Shown here piece after piece: positions 5,012 to 5,650 of a stretch of DNA of 5,650 nucleotides. Source of the DNA: an uncultured Chlorobiales bacterium (lineage in GTDB: Bacteria > Bacteroidota > Chlorobiia > Chlorobiales > Chlorobiaceae); assembly GCA_903901395.1 (NCBI GenBank), contig CAIUQW010000097.1:1-5650 (forward strand). The letters run 5' to 3'. Numbering within the stretch: the stretch's first letter is position 1; every line of letters begins with the position of its first letter. The translations under genes and the position numbers were made by a program. A model generated the notes under the pieces. That model saw nothing but the letters and a program-made list of their open reading frames with translations, was not told the origin of the DNA and did not search any database.

Positions 5012-5650
5012 ATGAGCGTGAAGAAAAAGCTGGTCGTGGCGCTTGGCTCCAAGCCGGGCGCTGAAATTCCTCCTGGCGATGCAGTCTACTGCGCCAATGC
5101 AGCCATCGGATATTATGCGGAAGCGGTCAGCCGGTTTCCGAGCGTAGTCAGCGTGGCGAGTCCCGAATTGATTCATCCGAAAGAGCGCGCTGAAGGGGTT
5201 CCAAACCGGGAGACGCATGTGCGGCAGTGGGAGATGACTGTTGCTTCACGGCCCGACAAAATGATTCTTACAAGAACCGGTTCTTTCGAATTTCTGCAAG
5301 AGGTGCTCGTCGAGGCCGGGTTTCACTCGCCGGTCGAGGCTGTTTCGGCTCACGAGCGCCGAATGCTTGTTGGCAGCATCAGCGGCTGTTACGATCCGAT
5401 TGTCACGAGCGATTTTTTCAGGCTTCCATTCAGGATGAAATTGAGGTATGCCGGCTCGCTGACTACCACCTTCCTGAAGCGCCTGCTTGACAGGCAGACG
5501 GATTGCGGATCGGTGTTCCGGCCATCGACGGGCATTCTCGCGCTTGTTTTCGCCATCGCCGATCATGGCCCGGATGCCGATTACGTCATCTGTGGGGTTG
5601 GCGTCCAGAAACGGCACGACTATTTCGGCACCAGCAATGCAAGTCAACGA
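5012..5650 (+). CDS. Putative glycosyltransferase with a sialylmotif-S-like segment (partial at 3')
   Basis: The frame is open for 213 codons from ATG 5012 to the end of the window. No stop is reached, so the C-terminus is missing. An in-frame TGA at 4988-4990 and no start codon between it and 5012 fix this as the first possible start; no clear ribosome site is seen. The N-terminus has a beta strand then a turn, KLVVALGSKPG (6-16), then a strand-like DAVYCANAAIG (23-33). Near the visible end, PSTGILALVFAI (171-182) is followed by YVICGVGV (191-198) and H202-D-Y-F. This resembles sialylmotif S of family GT29 (P-S/T-T-G, a hydrophobic helix, then a strand and G-x-G) with an aromatic/His motif after it, and the GS and CANAA parts could be a weak L-motif analogue. 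A sugar transferase of that fold is my best guess, not a firm call. Codon use is looser than in the genes before it (AGA, AGG, TTG, GTT and GGG appear). No signal peptide or membrane segment is evident. Confidence 0.6.
   Translation, partial: MSVKKKLVVALGSKPGAEIPPGDAVYCANAAIGYYAEAVSRFPSVVSVASPELIHPKERAEGVPNRETHVRQWEMTVASRPDKMILTRTGSFEFLQEVLVEAGFHSPVEAVSAHERRMLVGSISGCYDPIVTSDFFRLPFRMKLRYAGSLTTTFLKRLLDRQTDCGSVFRPSTGILALVFAIADHGPDADYVICGVGVQKRHDYFGTSNASQR

Noticed and set aside
5246..5647. 133-codon minus-strand frame at the window end
   Set aside because: It conflicts with the + strand frame from 5012, which is open for 213 codons and shows regular hydrophobic patterning and a recognisable motif; the minus frame shows neither.
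1..5650. CRISPR array, insertion sequence, tRNA/rRNA, attachment site or phage genes
   Set aside because: Looked for on both strands; no regularly spaced repeats, terminal inverted repeats with a transposase, or RNA gene signatures were seen.

Overview
This window looks like ordinary chromosomal DNA from a Gram-negative bacterium, most likely a green sulfur bacterium (Chlorobi, Chlorobium/Chlorobaculum type). The phylum assignment is an inference from the G+C-rich coding style, weak or absent Shine-Dalgarno sites, the pairing of a type 2 isopentenyl-diphosphate isomerase with a short-chain polyprenyl synthase, and the look of the proteins. No sequence search was possible. All real genes lie on the + strand.

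Layout. (1) Positions 1-1094 are an isoprenoid block: the last 27 codons of type 2 IPP isomerase (fni), then 11 bp later a complete trans-polyprenyl diphosphate synthase of the GGPP/FPP class. (2) A perfect 9-bp G+C hairpin at 1102-1126 separates this block from dprA (1155-2294), a DNA-processing protein. (3) An AT-richer gap at 2295-2463 leads into a tight four-gene group: an OmpH/Skp-like periplasmic chaperone (2464-2991), an LptC-like lipoprotein (3010-3555), aspartate 1-decarboxylase panD (3577-3963), and a stand-alone GlmU-type uridylyltransferase (3996-4739). Gaps of 18, 21 and 32 bp suggest one transcript. (4) A 272-bp gap holds no convincing gene. (5) At 5012 a gene opens that runs off the window. 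It carries a motif resembling sialylmotif S of family 29 sialyltransferases.

How the genes fit together. fni and the synthase make short-chain prenyl diphosphates. If the organism is a green sulfur bacterium, these would feed bacteriochlorophyll tails, carotenoids and quinones. Three of the four genes in the third block concern the envelope: outer-membrane protein folding, LPS export and UDP-GlcNAc supply. panD, which makes beta-alanine for coenzyme A, is the metabolic outsider. The partial last gene may be another surface-glycan enzyme.

I see no mobile element, CRISPR array, tRNA, rRNA or phage gene, and no clear sign of a novel multi-gene system. The points most worth a second look are the stand-alone GlmU N-domain, the sialyltransferase-like last gene, and the hairpin that overlaps the apparent upstream start of dprA.
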